From: Solimonas marina
GTDB lineage: Bacteria > Pseudomonadota > Gammaproteobacteria > Nevskiales > Nevskiaceae
Length of the DNA: 64,000 nt
Direction: 5' to 3'
NCBI RefSeq assembly: GCF_012241385.1
Contig: NZ_JAAVXB010000006.1
Location: forward strand, 185,560-249,559
Every line of letters begins with the position of its first letter. The stretch's first letter is position 1. Below the pieces are notes generated by a model that was not told where the DNA came from, did not search any database, and worked only from the letters and a program-made list of their open reading frames with translations. The position numbers were made by a program, and so were the translations under genes. Shown here piece after piece: positions 53,016 to 61,556 of this stretch.

Positions 53016-56000
53016 CTAGGCCTCCAGGCTCAGCAGCGTCGCATTGCCGCCCGCCGAGGTCGTGTCGACCGACAGCGTGCGCTCGGTGGCGAACCGCAGC
53101 AGATAATGCGGACCGCCGGCTTTCGGGCCCGTGCCGGACAAACCCTCGCCGCCGAACGGCTGACTGCCGACCACCGCGCCGATCATCGAGCGATTGACGT
53201 AGAGGTTGCCGGCCTTGGCCTGCGCGCGCAGCGTTGCCATCGTCGCCGCGTTGCGGCTGTGCAGCCCCATCGTCAGGCCGTAACCGCTGGCATTGACGCG
53301 CGCGATGGCCTGCGCCAGCTCGCCGGCCTTGAACGTAGCCACATGCAGCACCGGGCCGAAGACTTCGCGCGTCAGATCCTCGATCCTGGCCAGGCGGATC
53401 ACCGTCGGCGGCACGTAATGGCCGTGCTGCGTGGCCTCCGGCAACGCGCACTGCGCGATCACCGATGCGCGATGCGCGTCGATGTGCGCGAGCAGACGCT
53501 GCCGCGCGTCGGCGTCGATCACCGGACCAAGGTCGCTATCAATGCGCGCCGGGTCGCCGATGGCCAGTTCCGCCATCGCGCCCTTGAGCATGTCCAGCAC
53601 ACGCTCGGCGATGTCTTCCTGCAGGCACAGCAGGCGCAGCGCCGAGCAGCGCTGGCCAGCGCTCTGGAACGCCGAGACGATGACGTCGGCAACGACCTGC
53701 TCCGGCAGCGCGGTGGAGTCGACGAACATCGCATTGAGGCCGCCGGTCTCGGCGATCAGCGGCACGATCGGCCGCGACTCGTCGTCGAGCAAGGTTCGTG
53801 CGATGCGCCGCGCCGTCGCGGTCGAGCCGGTGAACGCGACACCGCCAACGCGGCGATCGGCGATCAGCGCCTGACCGATCTCCGGCCCGCCCGGCAGCAC
53901 ATGCAGCACATCGGCCGGAATGCCGGCGGCGTGCAACAGGCGCACGGCGCGCGCCGCGATCAGCGGCGTCTGCGGTGCCGGCTTGGCGACCACGCTGTTG
54001 CCGGCGACCAGCGCCGCGCTGATCTGGCCGATGAAGATCGCCAGTGGGAAATTCCACGGGCTGACGCAAGCAAACACGCCGCGGCCGGACAGCGTCAGCT
54101 CGTTGCGCTCGCCGGTCGGCCCCGGCAGCGCCAACGGCGCGAATTGCGCCTGTGCCTGCTGGGCGTAGTAACGGCAGAAGTCGATGGCCTCACGCACCTC
54201 GGCCAGCGCATCACCGATGCTTTTGCCGGCCTCGCGCACCGCCAGCGCCATGAACGCATCGCGGTCGGCTTCCAGCGCGTCGGCGGCACGTTCCAGGCAG
54301 GCGGCGCGCTCGGCAACCGGTCGTGCATCCCAGGCCGGCTGCGCAGCGGCGGCGCGCGCCAGCGCGTCGGCCACATCGGCCACCGTCGCCGGCACCACCT
54401 CGCCGACCACGCGCCGCGTATCGGACGGATCGCACACCGGCAGCCCCTGCCCGTCGCGCGCCTGAGCACCAATGATCGGCGTGGCGCGCTGCGGCGCATT
54501 CCAGGTCTGCTGCATGGCCGCGAGCAGGCGCTCGACGGTGTCGGCGTCGGACAGGTCGATACCGCTGGAATTGCGGCGCGCGGCGCCAAAGAGGTCGGAC
54601 GGCATGAGAATTCCCGGGTTCGGAGACAGATCCACCGATTCGATCTGCGCGAGCGGATCGGCGAGCAGCTCGTCGTCGCTGATGCTGCGATCGGCGATCT
54701 GATGGACAAAGCTGGTGTTGGCGCCGTTTTCGAGCAGGCGGCGCACGAGGTATGCAAGCAGATCGCGATGACCGCCGACCGGCGCGTAGACGCGCACGGC
54801 GATGCCGCGTTCGGCCATCAAGCGCTCGTAGAGGCCGACGCCCATGCCGTGCAGGCGCTGGAATTCGAAGTCGCGCGACGCGCCCGCCCATTCGAGGATG
54901 GTCGCCACCGTCAGCGCGTTGTGCGTTGCGAACGCCGGATACAGATGCGGCGCGTCGAGCATCGCCTTGGCGCAGGCCAGATAGCTGACGTCGGTCGCCG
55001 CCTTGCGCGTGAACACCGGGTAGTCGGCCAGCCCGCGCTCCTGCGCACGCTTGATCTCGCTGTCCCAATACGCGCCCTTGACCAGGCGCACCATCAGCCG
55101 CCGGCCGGTCTGCGCGCCAAGCGCGTCAGCCCAGTCGATGACGGCCCGCGCGCGGCGCTGATAAGCCTGCACGGCCATGCCCAGACCATCCCACCCGGCC
55201 AACGCCGGATCGGCGGCGACGGCGGCGATGATGTCCAGCGACATTTCCAGGCGATCGCTTTCCTCGGCGTCGATGGTCAGGCCGATGCCCTGCGCCTTGG
55301 CCATCTTCGCCAAGGCCACCGTGCGCTCGATCAGCGCCGGCACCGCACGCGCCGCGTGTAGTGGCTCGTAGCGGCTGTGCAGCGCCGACAGCTTTACGGA
55401 GACACTGTCGCGCGCCGCCAGGTCGCGGTCCGCCGCGGCGCGCTGGCCGACCTCATGAATGGCCTGCAGATAGGCGTCGAAATAGCGGTCGGCGTCGGCC
55501 TGGGTGCGCGCCGCCTCGCCGAGCATGTCGAACGAATAGCGGAACGCCGCGTTGTCGCCGCCGTGCGCGCGGCGCAGCGCCTCGTCGATGTCGCGGCCGA
55601 GCACGAACTGCTCGCCCATGATCTTCATCGCGATGCCCACGCCAGTGCGCACCGCCGGCTCGCCGAGCCGCGCCACCATGCGCCGCAGCGTCGGCGCCTG
55701 CTCACCGCCTTCGAGCAAGGCGCTGGTCATCGCCAGGCCGAAGGTCGCGCGATTGACGAGGAACGACTCGGACTTGCCGCGATGCGCCTCCCAGTCGCCG
55801 TCGGCGAGCTTGTCGCGGATCAGCGTATCGGCGGTGCGCGCATCGGGAACGCGCAGATAGGCCTCGGCCAGCGCCAGCAGCGCCACGCCCTCGTCGGTGT
55901 TCAGCGGGTACTGCTGCAGGAAGCGGTCGATCCAGCCGCCATGACGCGGATCGCGCAGCTCGGCGAGCAGCATGCCGGCAGTGGCGCGAACCCGCGCGCG

Positions 56001-56117
56001 CGCGTCAGCAGGCAGGCGCGCTCCGGCGAGCAGATCGGCCAAGGTCGCGGTTTCAGGCCGTCGGTACAAACCCGGGAGGCGCCGGCGCGCAGCGAGCAAG
56101 ACAGGCGTATCGTCCAC
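53016..56117 (-). CDS. putA: bifunctional proline dehydrogenase / delta-1-pyrroline-5-carboxylate dehydrogenase
   Basis: Oxidises proline to glutamate in two steps with FAD then NAD. The 1033-aa product has an N-terminal helical part, the PRODH barrel (SVKLSALHSRYEPLHAARAV, GLTIDAEESDRLEMSL, MVRLVKGAYWDSEIKRAQ) and the aldehyde dehydrogenase domain (SPWNFPLAIFIGQISAAL, FQSAGQRCSALRLL with the catalytic Cys), ending TERTLSVDTTSAGGNATLLSLEA. The GTG at 56117 is the only start at the correct place, so it lacks the RHH DNA-binding domain of E. coli PutA and is the short bifunctional type. A divergent Lrp-type regulator lies 123 bp away. Confidence 0.95.
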   Translation of the reverse strand: MDDTPVLLAARRRLPGLYRRPETATLADLLAGARLPADARARVRATAGMLLAELRDPRHGGWIDRFLQQYPLNTDEGVALLALAEAYLRVPDARTADTLIRDKLADGDWEAHRGKSESFLVNRATFGLAMTSALLEGGEQAPTLRRMVARLGEPAVRTGVGIAMKIMGEQFVLGRDIDEALRRAHGGDNAAFRYSFDMLGEAARTQADADRYFDAYLQAIHEVGQRAAADRDLAARDSVSVKLSALHSRYEPLHAARAVPALIERTVALAKMAKAQGIGLTIDAEESDRLEMSLDIIAAVAADPALAGWDGLGMAVQAYQRRARAVIDWADALGAQTGRRLMVRLVKGAYWDSEIKRAQERGLADYPVFTRKAATDVSYLACAKAMLDAPHLYPAFATHNALTVATILEWAGASRDFEFQRLHGMGVGLYERLMAERGIAVRVYAPVGGHRDLLAYLVRRLLENGANTSFVHQIADRSISDDELLADPLAQIESVDLSPNPGILMPSDLFGAARRNSSGIDLSDADTVERLLAAMQQTWNAPQRATPIIGAQARDGQGLPVCDPSDTRRVVGEVVPATVADVADALARAAAAQPAWDARPVAERAACLERAADALEADRDAFMALAVREAGKSIGDALAEVREAIDFCRYYAQQAQAQFAPLALPGPTGERNELTLSGRGVFACVSPWNFPLAIFIGQISAALVAGNSVVAKPAPQTPLIAARAVRLLHAAGIPADVLHVLPGGPEIGQALIADRRVGGVAFTGSTATARRIARTLLDDESRPIVPLIAETGGLNAMFVDSTALPEQVVADVIVSAFQSAGQRCSALRLLCLQEDIAERVLDMLKGAMAELAIGDPARIDSDLGPVIDADARQRLLAHIDAHRASVIAQCALPEATQHGHYVPPTVIRLARIEDLTREVFGPVLHVATFKAGELAQAIARVNASGYGLTMGLHSRNAATMATLRAQAKAGNLYVNRSMIGAVVGSQPFGGEGLSGTGPKAGGPHYLLRFATERTLSVDTTSAGGNATLLSLEA

Positions 56118-56240
56118 GGCAGAAGCCTCTTTGAAGGTCCTGCATCCTATTTTGGATATCGCCGAATGTGCTCGGTATTTTTGGCATGAAATCCGAACTA
56201 TCATCCGTCGCGACAACTTAAATCCGAAGGATTTTTGGCC
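56118..56240. promoter_or_regulatory. divergent putA/Lrp promoter region
   Basis: AT-rich for this genome, 123 bp between two divergent starts. It contains the imperfect palindromic stretch around CCTATTTTGGATATCGCCGAATGTGCTCGGTATTTTTGG with several TTTTTGG-type words (56174, 56190 and 56233). Binding sites for the neighbouring Lrp-type protein are expected here; I cannot fix the boundaries. Confidence 0.45.
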
Positions 56241-56696
56241 ATGATTGACGCCATCGACCGCCGCATCCTGCGTGCCCTGCAGGCCGACGGGCGCATGACC
56301 AACCAGGAGCTTGCACAGCGCTGTCAGCTGTCGCCGGCAGCCTGTCATGAACGCTTCCGGCGTCTGCGCGAGCGCGGCTACATCACCGGCTTCACCGCCC
56401 TGCTGGACCCGGAAAAACTCGAGCGCGGACTGCTGATCTTCGTTGAAATCCTGCTCGACCGAACCACCGGCGATCTGTTCGAGCAGTTCGCCGCCACGAT
56501 CCGCGAAACTCCGGAAGTGCTTGAATGCCACATGGTGGCAGGTGGCTTCGACTATCTGATCAAGGCGCGCGTGCAGGACATGAATGCCTACCGCGTCTTC
56601 CTCGGCAACACCCTGGTCAACATGCCGGGCGTACGCGAGACACGGACCTATGCGGTGCTCGAAGAAGTGAAATCGACGATCGCGCTGCCAATCTGA
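56241..56696 (+). CDS. Lrp/AsnC-family transcriptional regulator (PutR-like)
   Basis: 151 aa. N-terminal helix-turn-helix (DAIDRRILRALQADGRMTNQELAQRCQLSPAACHERFRRLRERGYITGF) and C-terminal RAM/AsnC ligand domain ending in YAVLEEVKSTIALPI. Its place, divergent from a PutA without its own DNA-binding domain, suggests it is the proline-responsive activator of putA, as PutR in alpha-proteobacteria. ATG at 56241 chosen; a TTG two codons upstream is possible. Confidence 0.9.
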   Translation: MIDAIDRRILRALQADGRMTNQELAQRCQLSPAACHERFRRLRERGYITGFTALLDPEKLERGLLIFVEILLDRTTGDLFEQFAATIRETPEVLECHMVAGGFDYLIKARVQDMNAYRVFLGNTLVNMPGVRETRTYAVLEEVKSTIALPI

Positions 56697-56841
56697 TAGG
56701 CCCGATGCAGGCGGATATCGGCACAGATTTATTGTGGGGGCAGGCCTGAATTGCGTGTCGGCAAAAAACGACCGCAAAAATAAAATTATCGTCAGGCCGC
56801 GCTGACTCGCCGCCGAGCCGACATCGGACTTTGGTGCGGTA

Positions 56842-56855
56842 TTGATCAAAATCAA
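56842..56855. promoter_or_regulatory. perfect FNR/Anr box
   Basis: TTGATCAAAATCAA, an exact match to the FNR/Anr consensus TTGAT-N4-ATCAA, in the 290-bp gap between the Lrp-type gene and the OmpA-like lipoprotein gene, 131 bp upstream of the latter's ATG. A fortuitous perfect match in a GC-rich genome is not expected often. Confidence 0.7.
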
Positions 56856-56986
56856 TCGATTACATCGCAGTATTGACCATTCCGCCATTCCGTTCAATGA
56901 GAATTCAGCCTCATTTCAGACAGTAGGTGCGCGGTGTTAATGTTCGCTACGCCTAGTAACGACTCTTAGTAGCTTTGGAGATAACG

Positions 56987-57574
56987 ATGAAAATGCGCGC
57001 TTGGGCCGGGAATCTCGCCATTGGCATGACGGCTGTCGCTCTGGCTGGTTGCCACCACTATGTGAAACAAGAGGATTACGACAAGACCATTGCCGAGCTG
57101 CGTGCAAACGACGCCGCCCTGCGCAGTGATCTGGACAGCCTCAAGTCCGAACTCGACAGCAAATTCGCTGGCTATGACGCCAAGATTTCGAAGCTGGAAG
57201 GTCGCGTTCAGGTCGACGTTGCCGCCCACTTCGGCACCAATGAATATGCACTCAATGATCAGGACAAGGCCGCGCTCGACGGCTTCGCCGAAGTCATTCG
57301 CGACCACCATCCGGGCACGCTGATCACTGTTGAAGGCTTCACCGACCCGCAGGGTTCAGTGGCCTACAACAAGAAGCTCGGCCAGCAGCGCGCCGACGCC
57401 GTGCGTGACTATCTGGTGCAGACCGGCGGCCTGCCGGCCGACAAGGTCCGCGCCGTCAGCTACGGCAAGGACAAGAACCGCCAGGTCGCGCCGGGCGCTA
57501 CCGGTGACGCCGGCGCGCAGAACCGCCGCGTGGCGCTGGTCATCGAGGACGTACCGCCGGCAGCCGGCGGCTGA
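56987..57574 (+). CDS. OmpA-family outer-membrane lipoprotein
   Basis: 195-aa precursor with lipobox LAGC (Cys22), a short helical stretch with heptad-like spacing (AELRANDAALRSDLDSLKSELDSKFAGYDAKISKLEGRVQ) and an OmpA/MotB peptidoglycan-binding domain (ITVEGFTDPQGSVAYNKKLGQQRADAVRDYL, NRRVALVIE). The coiled-coil linker before the OmpA domain recalls Lpp/Pal hybrid lipoproteins. TGGAG six bases before the ATG decides the start over an in-frame upstream one. Expressed from a single-gene unit with its own terminator and an FNR box upstream. Confidence 0.88.
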   Translation: MKMRAWAGNLAIGMTAVALAGCHHYVKQEDYDKTIAELRANDAALRSDLDSLKSELDSKFAGYDAKISKLEGRVQVDVAAHFGTNEYALNDQDKAALDGFAEVIRDHHPGTLITVEGFTDPQGSVAYNKKLGQQRADAVRDYLVQTGGLPADKVRAVSYGKDKNRQVAPGATGDAGAQNRRVALVIEDVPPAAGG

Positions 57575-57597
57575 TCGTCACGTCTTCCGTGTCAGTG

Positions 57598-57626
57598 AAA
57601 GGGCCGGCATCCGCCGGCCCTTTTTT
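57598..57626 (+). terminator. terminator after the OmpA-like lipoprotein gene
   Basis: Stem GGGCCGGC / GCCGGCCC with an ATCC loop and six T, 24 bp after the stop codon. Confidence 0.9.
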
Positions 57627-57718
57627 GTGGCCCGCCCTCCGTGGCGCTCACGCTTCAGGCCATCGCTGGCGCACATCTTGCCGGCACATGCAGCGTTCCC
57701 TCGTTTGCCGGACGTCTC

Positions 57719-58735
57719 ATGCGCGTTTTGCTGCTGGCCAGCATCCTCACCCTCGCCTGCGGGCCGGCGCTCGCCGCCGCGCCGGGCGGCACCGCCGCCC
57801 GAATCATCGCCAAGCTGCACATGCAGAAGATTCCCGATGAGGGCGCGTGGTTCGCCGGCACCTACCAAAGCCCGATCCGCATCCCGCAAAGCGCGCTGCC
57901 GGCCCGTTACGACAGCGCCCGCAATCTCGGCAGCGGCATCTACGCGCTGATCACGCGCGACGACTTCTCGGCGATGCACCGCCTTCTCACCGACGAAACC
58001 TGGCACTTCTATTCAGGCGATCCGATCGAACTGCTGCTGCTCTACCCGGACGGTCGCAACCGCATCGTCACGCTCGGCAGCGACGTGCTCGCCGGCCAAC
58101 AGCCGCAGTTCACCGTGCCGGCCGGGGTCTGGATGGGCGCGCGGCCGCAAGGCAACGACGCCAACGCCTACGCGCTGTTCGGCTGCACGCTGGCGCCGGG
58201 CTTCGACTACGGCGACTACCAAGCGGGCTATCGCGACGTCCTGCAAGCCGCCTATCCGCAACGCGCAGCGCTGATCGCAGCGCTGACCCGCGAGGCCTTC
58301 GCCAAGGCACCGCCCGACGCCGCCCCATCACCATCGAGCAGCGCCGTCACCGAAGCCATCGCGCCGTTCTCGGTCGACGACGTGCCGGCGGTGACCGTCG
58401 CACCGGGCGTCACGCTGCGCGAGCTGATCGGCCGCAACGCCCATGCCAAGCGCAACGACTACAGCCTCGCGCACTTCCGTCTGGCCCCCGGCAAGAGCAC
58501 CGGCATGAGCTACAACCGCACGGCCGAGGAATTCTTTGTCGTCACTGGTGGACGTGGCACTGCGATGGTCGATGGCCGACGCACGCCGGTTACCGACGGT
58601 TCGGTCGTCATTCTCAAACCGGGCGAGCGCCACGCGCTCGACGCCGATGCGAATCATGATCTGGTGTTTTACGCGATTACGGTGCCGGCGTTCAGTCCAG
58701 ACGACTATGTGCGGGTCGAGGCCGCGGAGCGGTAG
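57719..58735 (+). CDS. secreted double-cupin protein (DUF985-type cupin fused to a second cupin)
   Basis: 338 aa with signal peptide MRVLLLASILTLACGPALA. The first domain (IAKLHMQKIPDEGAWFAGTYQSP, HFYSGDPIELLLLYPDGR, WMGARPQG, LFGCTLAPGFDYGDYQAG) is the cupin_5/DUF985 fold. The second (YSLAHFRLAPGKSTGMSYNRTAEEFFVVTGGRG, VILKPGERHALDADANHDLVFYAITVP) is a cupin_2 domain. The double arrangement with a signal peptide is uncommon. No substrate is known; the start at 57719 is chosen because the signal peptide begins there. Confidence 0.75.
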   Translation: MRVLLLASILTLACGPALAAAPGGTAARIIAKLHMQKIPDEGAWFAGTYQSPIRIPQSALPARYDSARNLGSGIYALITRDDFSAMHRLLTDETWHFYSGDPIELLLLYPDGRNRIVTLGSDVLAGQQPQFTVPAGVWMGARPQGNDANAYALFGCTLAPGFDYGDYQAGYRDVLQAAYPQRAALIAALTREAFAKAPPDAAPSPSSSAVTEAIAPFSVDDVPAVTVAPGVTLRELIGRNAHAKRNDYSLAHFRLAPGKSTGMSYNRTAEEFFVVTGGRGTAMVDGRRTPVTDGSVVILKPGERHALDADANHDLVFYAITVPAFSPDDYVRVEAAER

Positions 58736-58755
58736 GCTGCGTGGTGCATTCTCGG

Positions 58756-58781
58756 CGCAGATTTATTCCGCGAAATCTGCG
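58756..58781. repeat. short hairpin related to the 19.7-kb palindrome
   Basis: CGCAGATTT and AAATCTGCG separated by 8 bp, followed by TAATCTGCGG. Shares the CAGATTT/AAATCTG words with the longer palindrome at 19672-19749, again between convergent genes. Confidence 0.5.
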
Positions 58782-58826
58782 TAATCTGCGGCTCCCGCTT
58801 TCTACCGTCGCGACACGCAGCTAGCC

Positions 58827-60221
58827 TCAGCCGAGCAGCTTCGCCGCCGCCGCGTTATGGCACTTGATCAGCGCCGGTAGATCGACACCGCGTATTTGAC
58901 CGTCCTCGACGACGACGCGGCCGTTGATGACCGACAGCCAGGCGCTCGCCGGCGCACAGGTCAGCAAAGACGCGACCGGATCGGACTGGCCGCCGGCGTG
59001 CTGCAGCCCATCGACGCGAAACGCGACCAGATCGGCCGCCTTGCCTACTTCGAGGCTGCCGAGATCGTCGCGGTCGAGGATGGACGCACCGCCGCGCGTG
59101 CCCAGGCGCAGCGCCTCGCGCGCCGACATGCGGTCGGCGCTGGATTCAAAACCCGGCCAGCCGACACGCTGCAACAGCATCGTCTGTCGCGCCTCGCCGA
59201 GCATGTGGTTGCCGTCGTTGCTGGCCGAACCGTCGACGCCAAGCCCGACGCGCACGCCGCGATCGACCATCTCGCGCACCGGTGCGATACCGGACGCCAG
59301 AATCATGTTGCTGCTCGGGCAATGGCAGACACCGCTGCAGGTATGCGCCATCTTGCCGATGTCGCCATCGTTCGGATGCACCATGTGCGCGAACCACACA
59401 TCGTCGCCGAGCCAGCCCAGCGATTCGGCGTAATCGACCGGACGCAGCCCGAACTTCTCCAGGCAGTAGCGATCCTCGTCGATGGTCTCGCCCAGATGCG
59501 TGTGCAAGCGCACCTGACGGTGGCTGCGCGCCAGCCGCGCGCTTTCGCGCATCAAATCGGCGCTGACCGAGAACGGCGAACACGGCGCCAAGCCGATGCG
59601 CAACATCGAGCCCGGCTCGGGATCATGGAACTGGCCGATCACACGCTCGCAGTCGGCGAGAATCGCGGCCTCGTCCTCGACCAGCCGATCCGGCGGCAAA
59701 CCGCCGCGGCTCTCGCCGACACTCATCGAACCACGTGTCGGATGGAAGCGCACCCCGAGTTCCTGTGCCGCGGCGATTTCGTCGTCGATGCGGCTGCCGT
59801 TCGGATACATGTAGAGATGATCGGCAACCGTCGTCGCGCCGGACAGCAGCAGCTCGCACAGGCCCAGCTTGGCGCTGACGTACACCGCCTCGGCGTCCAT
59901 CCGTCCCCAGATCGGATACAGCGTCTTCAGCCAGTCGAACAGCGCCAGCCCGCGGCTGGTGCCGACGCTGCGCGTCAGCGTCTGGTAAAGATGGTGATGG
60001 CCGTTGATCAGGCCCGGCATCAATACGCAGCCCGACACGTCGACGCTGCGGTCGGCACAACGCTCGGCCGGAGCCTCGGCGATCCACGCGTCCAGCTCGG
60101 CACTGCCCCCAACGCGCTCGATCCAGCCGTCGCGAATGAACACCGCACCGTCGCGAATCTCCCGGCCGGCATCGTCATGGGTCACCAGCACATCGGCACC
60201 GGTCAGCAGCAGCGTCGTCAC
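58827..60221 (-). CDS. amidohydrolase, 8-oxoguanine deaminase-like (TRZ/ATZ family)
   Basis: 464-aa metal-dependent hydrolase. Metal ligands: HHH-type NGHHHLYQTLTR, HTHLGETIDED, FAHMVH and LGVDGSASND. The stretch HLYQTLTRS..RGLALFDWLKTLYPIWGRMDAE is close to that of 8-oxoguanine deaminases, which convert 8-oxoguanine to urate, rather than to generic cytosine deaminase-like members. The GTG at 60221 is chosen: GGAG lies eight bases upstream and the preceding frame is not family-like. No purine gene cluster is nearby. Confidence 0.8.
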   Translation of the reverse strand: MTTLLLTGADVLVTHDDAGREIRDGAVFIRDGWIERVGGSAELDAWIAEAPAERCADRSVDVSGCVLMPGLINGHHHLYQTLTRSVGTSRGLALFDWLKTLYPIWGRMDAEAVYVSAKLGLCELLLSGATTVADHLYMYPNGSRIDDEIAAAQELGVRFHPTRGSMSVGESRGGLPPDRLVEDEAAILADCERVIGQFHDPEPGSMLRIGLAPCSPFSVSADLMRESARLARSHRQVRLHTHLGETIDEDRYCLEKFGLRPVDYAESLGWLGDDVWFAHMVHPNDGDIGKMAHTCSGVCHCPSSNMILASGIAPVREMVDRGVRVGLGVDGSASNDGNHMLGEARQTMLLQRVGWPGFESSADRMSAREALRLGTRGGASILDRDDLGSLEVGKAADLVAFRVDGLQHAGGQSDPVASLLTCAPASAWLSVINGRVVVEDGQIRGVDLPALIKCHNAAAAKLLG

Positions 60222-60324
60222 GTCAAAAGCTCCACAGCACGCTCGAAATCGGCTCACATGGTAAACGCGCCAGTGCCGGTGAATCAGAAGTTTGTTGATG
60301 AAGCCGTCGAGAATGCTTGCTTCG

Positions 60325-60513
60325 CAGCAGGCAAGACGCGCCGACCCGCCGAGTGATCGCGGCCTCGTTCGGGAATATGCCGACAACGTCGGTGCACGAC
60401 TTGATCTTGCCGTTGAGCCGCTCGAGTGGCTTGGCGCTATACAGCTTCACGCCACATGCCGTCGGAAACCTCATGTGCGCCAGTGCGGCCCGGCTCGGCC
60501 TCGTCCATGAGCC
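60325..60513 (-). pseudogene. IS256-family transposase, C-terminal fragment with frameshift
   Basis: On the minus strand the sequence LMDEAEPG, then after a one-base shift AHMRFPTACGVKLYSAKPLERLNGKIK and TDVVGIFPNEAAITRRVGA match the end of IS256/mutator-type transposases (PLERLN.EIK..TDVVGIFPNE). The fragment begins next to a REP palindrome and the rest of the element is missing. It is non-functional. Confidence 0.85.
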
Positions 60514-60596
60514 GACGTAGGGCGGGATTCATCCCGCCTGTCGCGAGCCGTGGCCGAATCTCGAAGGCGGGATGAATCCGGCCCTACCCGATCTCT
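60442..60596. repeat. 155-bp block, copy 1 (IS256 fragment plus paired GTAG-REP)
   Basis: This block recurs as 62901-63055 with the same length of 155 bp and scattered differences. It contains part of the IS256 fragment and, at 60517-60587, two inverted GTAG-GGCGGGAT-type REP palindromes (a BIME). The second REP has a one-base change (CCGGCCC). Confidence 0.85.
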
Positions 60597-60660
60597 GTTA
60601 CGCCACCGGTGACTGTGACCCATGTCTCCGGACTTTTTACCTATCTGTCCGACCGTTCAC

Positions 60661-61308
60661 TCAATAGGCTTCACGGAAGTTACCGATCATCCACAACAGC
60701 TTGTCGATAATGCGCACGTCATAAGGATAAGCCTCACAGTGTCGGGTCCTCAGATCCTGCAGCAGTTTCGAATGCAAAGTCTGAAGCCGACGAACCATGG
60801 CGTGATAGTTCATGTAGTGGCCAACTGCCGCTTCTATGTCGCCTTCTCCGTCGATGGAGGGTGACGCCCCGATTCGGGGGAAGCCGGCAAGCTCATCGTC
60901 GATGCACTGCATCACGGCGAGCGCCCGATGTACGAACGCGTCGTAAATGACCACTGTGCTTGGATAGAGACACCAGAGAAGCTTCGATGCTGCAGACACC
61001 CAACTACGCCTTACGGTTTGATGAAGCGCAGTAAGAAGCTCCGTATAAAGCCGTCTGATGTCGTCTTCCGTGATGTCGCCAACACGTTGATGAGCGGCGG
61101 CGAACCGCATGAACCGCGCGACAATGGCGGTCCTGTCGGGGTTTGTGATTCCCTGAAAGAGGCCGTAATCCCGCATCCAGGACCGGACAAGGTTTGGATC
61201 GTGCGGACCGTCGCGCAGCATCTCAACCATCTGAGGATCGCGGAAGATGCCGCGTTGCATGTTGCAGGCGGTTACGTAGTGCCTTTCGACGTATGAACGG
61301 AAAGTCAT
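60661..61308 (-). CDS. hypothetical protein, low-GC accessory gene
   Basis: 215-aa soluble protein beginning MTFRSYVERHYVTACNMQRG. I do not recognise it by name. It is helix-rich, with no transmembrane segment. The block AASKLLWCLYPSTVVIYDAFVHRAL and the end YPYDVRIIDKLLWMIGNF look like helix-hairpin-helix DNA-glycosylase-fold proteins found in some defence or accessory loci, but this is only a resemblance. The gene is clearly lower in GC than the core region. It stands between an IS481-like end and an IS110 fragment; whether it was once a cassette is not clear, as no R' box precedes it. Confidence 0.65.
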   Translation of the reverse strand: MTFRSYVERHYVTACNMQRGIFRDPQMVEMLRDGPHDPNLVRSWMRDYGLFQGITNPDRTAIVARFMRFAAAHQRVGDITEDDIRRLYTELLTALHQTVRRSWVSAASKLLWCLYPSTVVIYDAFVHRALAVMQCIDDELAGFPRIGASPSIDGEGDIEAAVGHYMNYHAMVRRLQTLHSKLLQDLRTRHCEAYPYDVRIIDKLLWMIGNFREAY

Positions 61309-61345
61309 TGCAGGCCTAGACTGTATGACTTCCGCGCACCAAGGC

Positions 61346-61448
61346 GCTGACCTCCGCGAAGGCCGCATCGCGGGTTAGCGTGATGCCAGAGCCGCAGGAG
61401 CGAGTAAGGACTACGCTCATCAGTCGGTTTCCTTCAGCGGAGGTCAGC
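61346..61448. repeat. sub-terminal inverted repeat of the IS110-family remnant
   Basis: GCTGACCTCCGCGAAGG (61346-61362) faces CCTTCAGCGGAGGTCAGC (61431-61448), a 17/18 inverted repeat with one inserted base. The right arm ends directly before the ATG of an IS110-like transposase start. Probably the left end of that IS. Confidence 0.55.
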
Positions 61449-61511
61449 ATGTCAAGCGATAATACTGTCTTCGCGGGCTTGGATGTCCACAAGGATTCGA
61501 TCGTGGCAGCT
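61449..61511 (+). pseudogene. IS110-family transposase, N-terminal fragment
   Basis: MSSDNTVFAGLDVHKDSIVAA is the start of an IS110 DEDD transposase with its first acidic residue in LDVHK. The similarity ends where a REP palindrome begins (61515); the rest of the gene is absent here. Same orientation as the C-terminal fragment at 63051. Confidence 0.85.
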
Positions 61512-61514
61512 GAC

Positions 61515-61540
61515 GTAGGGCGGGATTCATCCCGCCCTAC
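61515..61540. repeat. GTAG-REP palindrome
   Basis: Perfect palindromic repeat from GTAGGGCGGGATTC to its mirror ending CCCTAC. Same family as the REPs in the 60.5 and 63 kb blocks; it marks the break point of the IS110 N-terminal fragment. Confidence 0.85.
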
Positions 61541-61556
61541 CCGGGCTTTCGTGCGC

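Noticed and set aside
52809..55361. 850-codon plus-strand frame opposite putA
   Set aside because: Antisense shadow of putA, same composition bias and no recognisable domain.
56118..56897. N-terminal extension of putA (260 codons)
   Set aside because: It runs antisense through the Lrp-type gene and has no helix-ribbon DNA-binding domain; the GTG at 56117 gives the standard bifunctional PutA.
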